A stretch of 64,000 nucleotides of DNA, taken from assembly GCA_036768485.1 (NCBI GenBank), contig JAVLUZ010000154.1, positions 25,595,637-25,659,636 on the forward strand, read 5' to 3'. Both the position numbers and the translations under genes were made by a program. The notes under the pieces are model-generated. The model was not told the DNA's origin. It did no database searches and saw only the letters and a program-made list of their open reading frames with translations. The stretch's first letter is position 1, and each line of letters starts with the position of its first letter. Source of the stretch: Mermis nigrescens. Taxonomy: Eukaryota; Nematoda; Enoplea; Mermithida; Mermithidae. This document shows, piece by piece, positions 1-64,000 of the stretch.

Positions 1-388
1 TCGGATCATCGCCGAACTTTTGATTCGAGCGATTTTCGAGCCTTTGACTGGACTTATCCGGGTTAAGGATAAAGCTAACGCGATTTAATAAAAAACGACA
101 TAAAAAAACCAAAAAATGCGAAAAATAAAAAGGATTATCAAACGTAAAAAGCAAAGAATAGAGTAGAATAACTAAATACGAAAAAACTAGAGAATAATAA
201 CAAAAAACGAAGAATAAAAAAGTAAAAAGCATTAAAGTCGCGCGAACCATCGGGCAAAAAATAAAGCTTCATATACATATAGCGTGGTCGGCTGACTTTT
301 TGCCCTAAATTTATTAAGGCCTCAATATTTCTTTTTGAATTTTCAAATATTTTCAAATATTTTCTAATAACTTCAAAAACTGAATTAC
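1..388. other. NF1 intron 27, 5' part
   Basis: A-rich sequence. I looked for the next NF1 segment (ALLNLGS...) on the minus strand and did not find it, so that exon is outside the window. Confidence 0.6.
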
Positions 389-63979
<63,591 letters not shown>

Positions 63980-64000
63980 CTAAAATTATTGGGATTATAC

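Noticed and set aside
1..70. A further NF1 exon at the left edge (open frame QRLENRSNQKFGDD on the minus strand)
   Set aside because: It does not match the expected ALLNLGS segment and cannot be supported.

Overview
This window is animal nuclear DNA. It is AT-rich, dense in transposons, and holds one large intron-rich gene on the minus strand. Reading the minus strand from 63,979 down to 389, I assembled 27 exons (one of them tentative) totalling 3,915 nt (1,305 codons). They splice in a consistent reading frame into the central part of neurofibromin (NF1), the RasGAP that turns off Ras. Alignment to remembered human and Drosophila NF1 is collinear from roughly human residue 550 to about 1870. 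It takes in the HEAT-like/cysteine-rich region, the whole GAP-related domain (exons 15-21) and the Sec14-PH module (exons 22-27). The 5' end of the gene lies beyond position 64,000 and the 3' end lies left of position 1. The host is an invertebrate-type metazoan. Arthropod is plausible, but I could not assign a species.

Layout from the 5' side (right) to the 3' side (left): exons 1-3 at 63.98-61.15 kb; a small tentative exon 4 at 60.4 kb; exons 5-11 at 55.9-48.4 kb; a 9.5-kb intron with an RTE retrotransposon and a satellite-bearing element; exons 12-14 at 38.9-36.8 kb; a 9-kb intron mostly made of a satellite derived from the end of exon 14 and of nested hAT-like elements; exons 15-21 (GAP domain) at 27.9-12.2 kb; exons 22-27 (Sec14-PH) at 10.9-0.4 kb. 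The only other protein-coding sequence is the decayed RTE polyprotein at 40.06-42.96 kb on the plus strand.

The introns are packed with transposon remnants. At least five hAT-like families without a visible transposase have recognisable terminal inverted repeats, and many copies keep 8-bp target duplications. There is one Tc1/mariner-type foldback element with a TA duplication, a tRNA-derived SINE, TA and other microsatellites, and two copies of a 2.6-2.8-kb element combining a satellite with a hairpin. Several insertions are nested and can be put in order.

The most unusual feature is repeated amplification of exon edges into the neighbouring introns. The last ~40 nt of exon 14 plus its 5' splice site are present about 20 more times as a ~95-bp satellite. 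Exon 9's 3' edge has two extra copies, and exon 3 has decayed copies of both edges. Exon 24 has a frameshifted partial copy inside a ~950-bp tandem duplication. These copies create many decoy splice sites in NF1.
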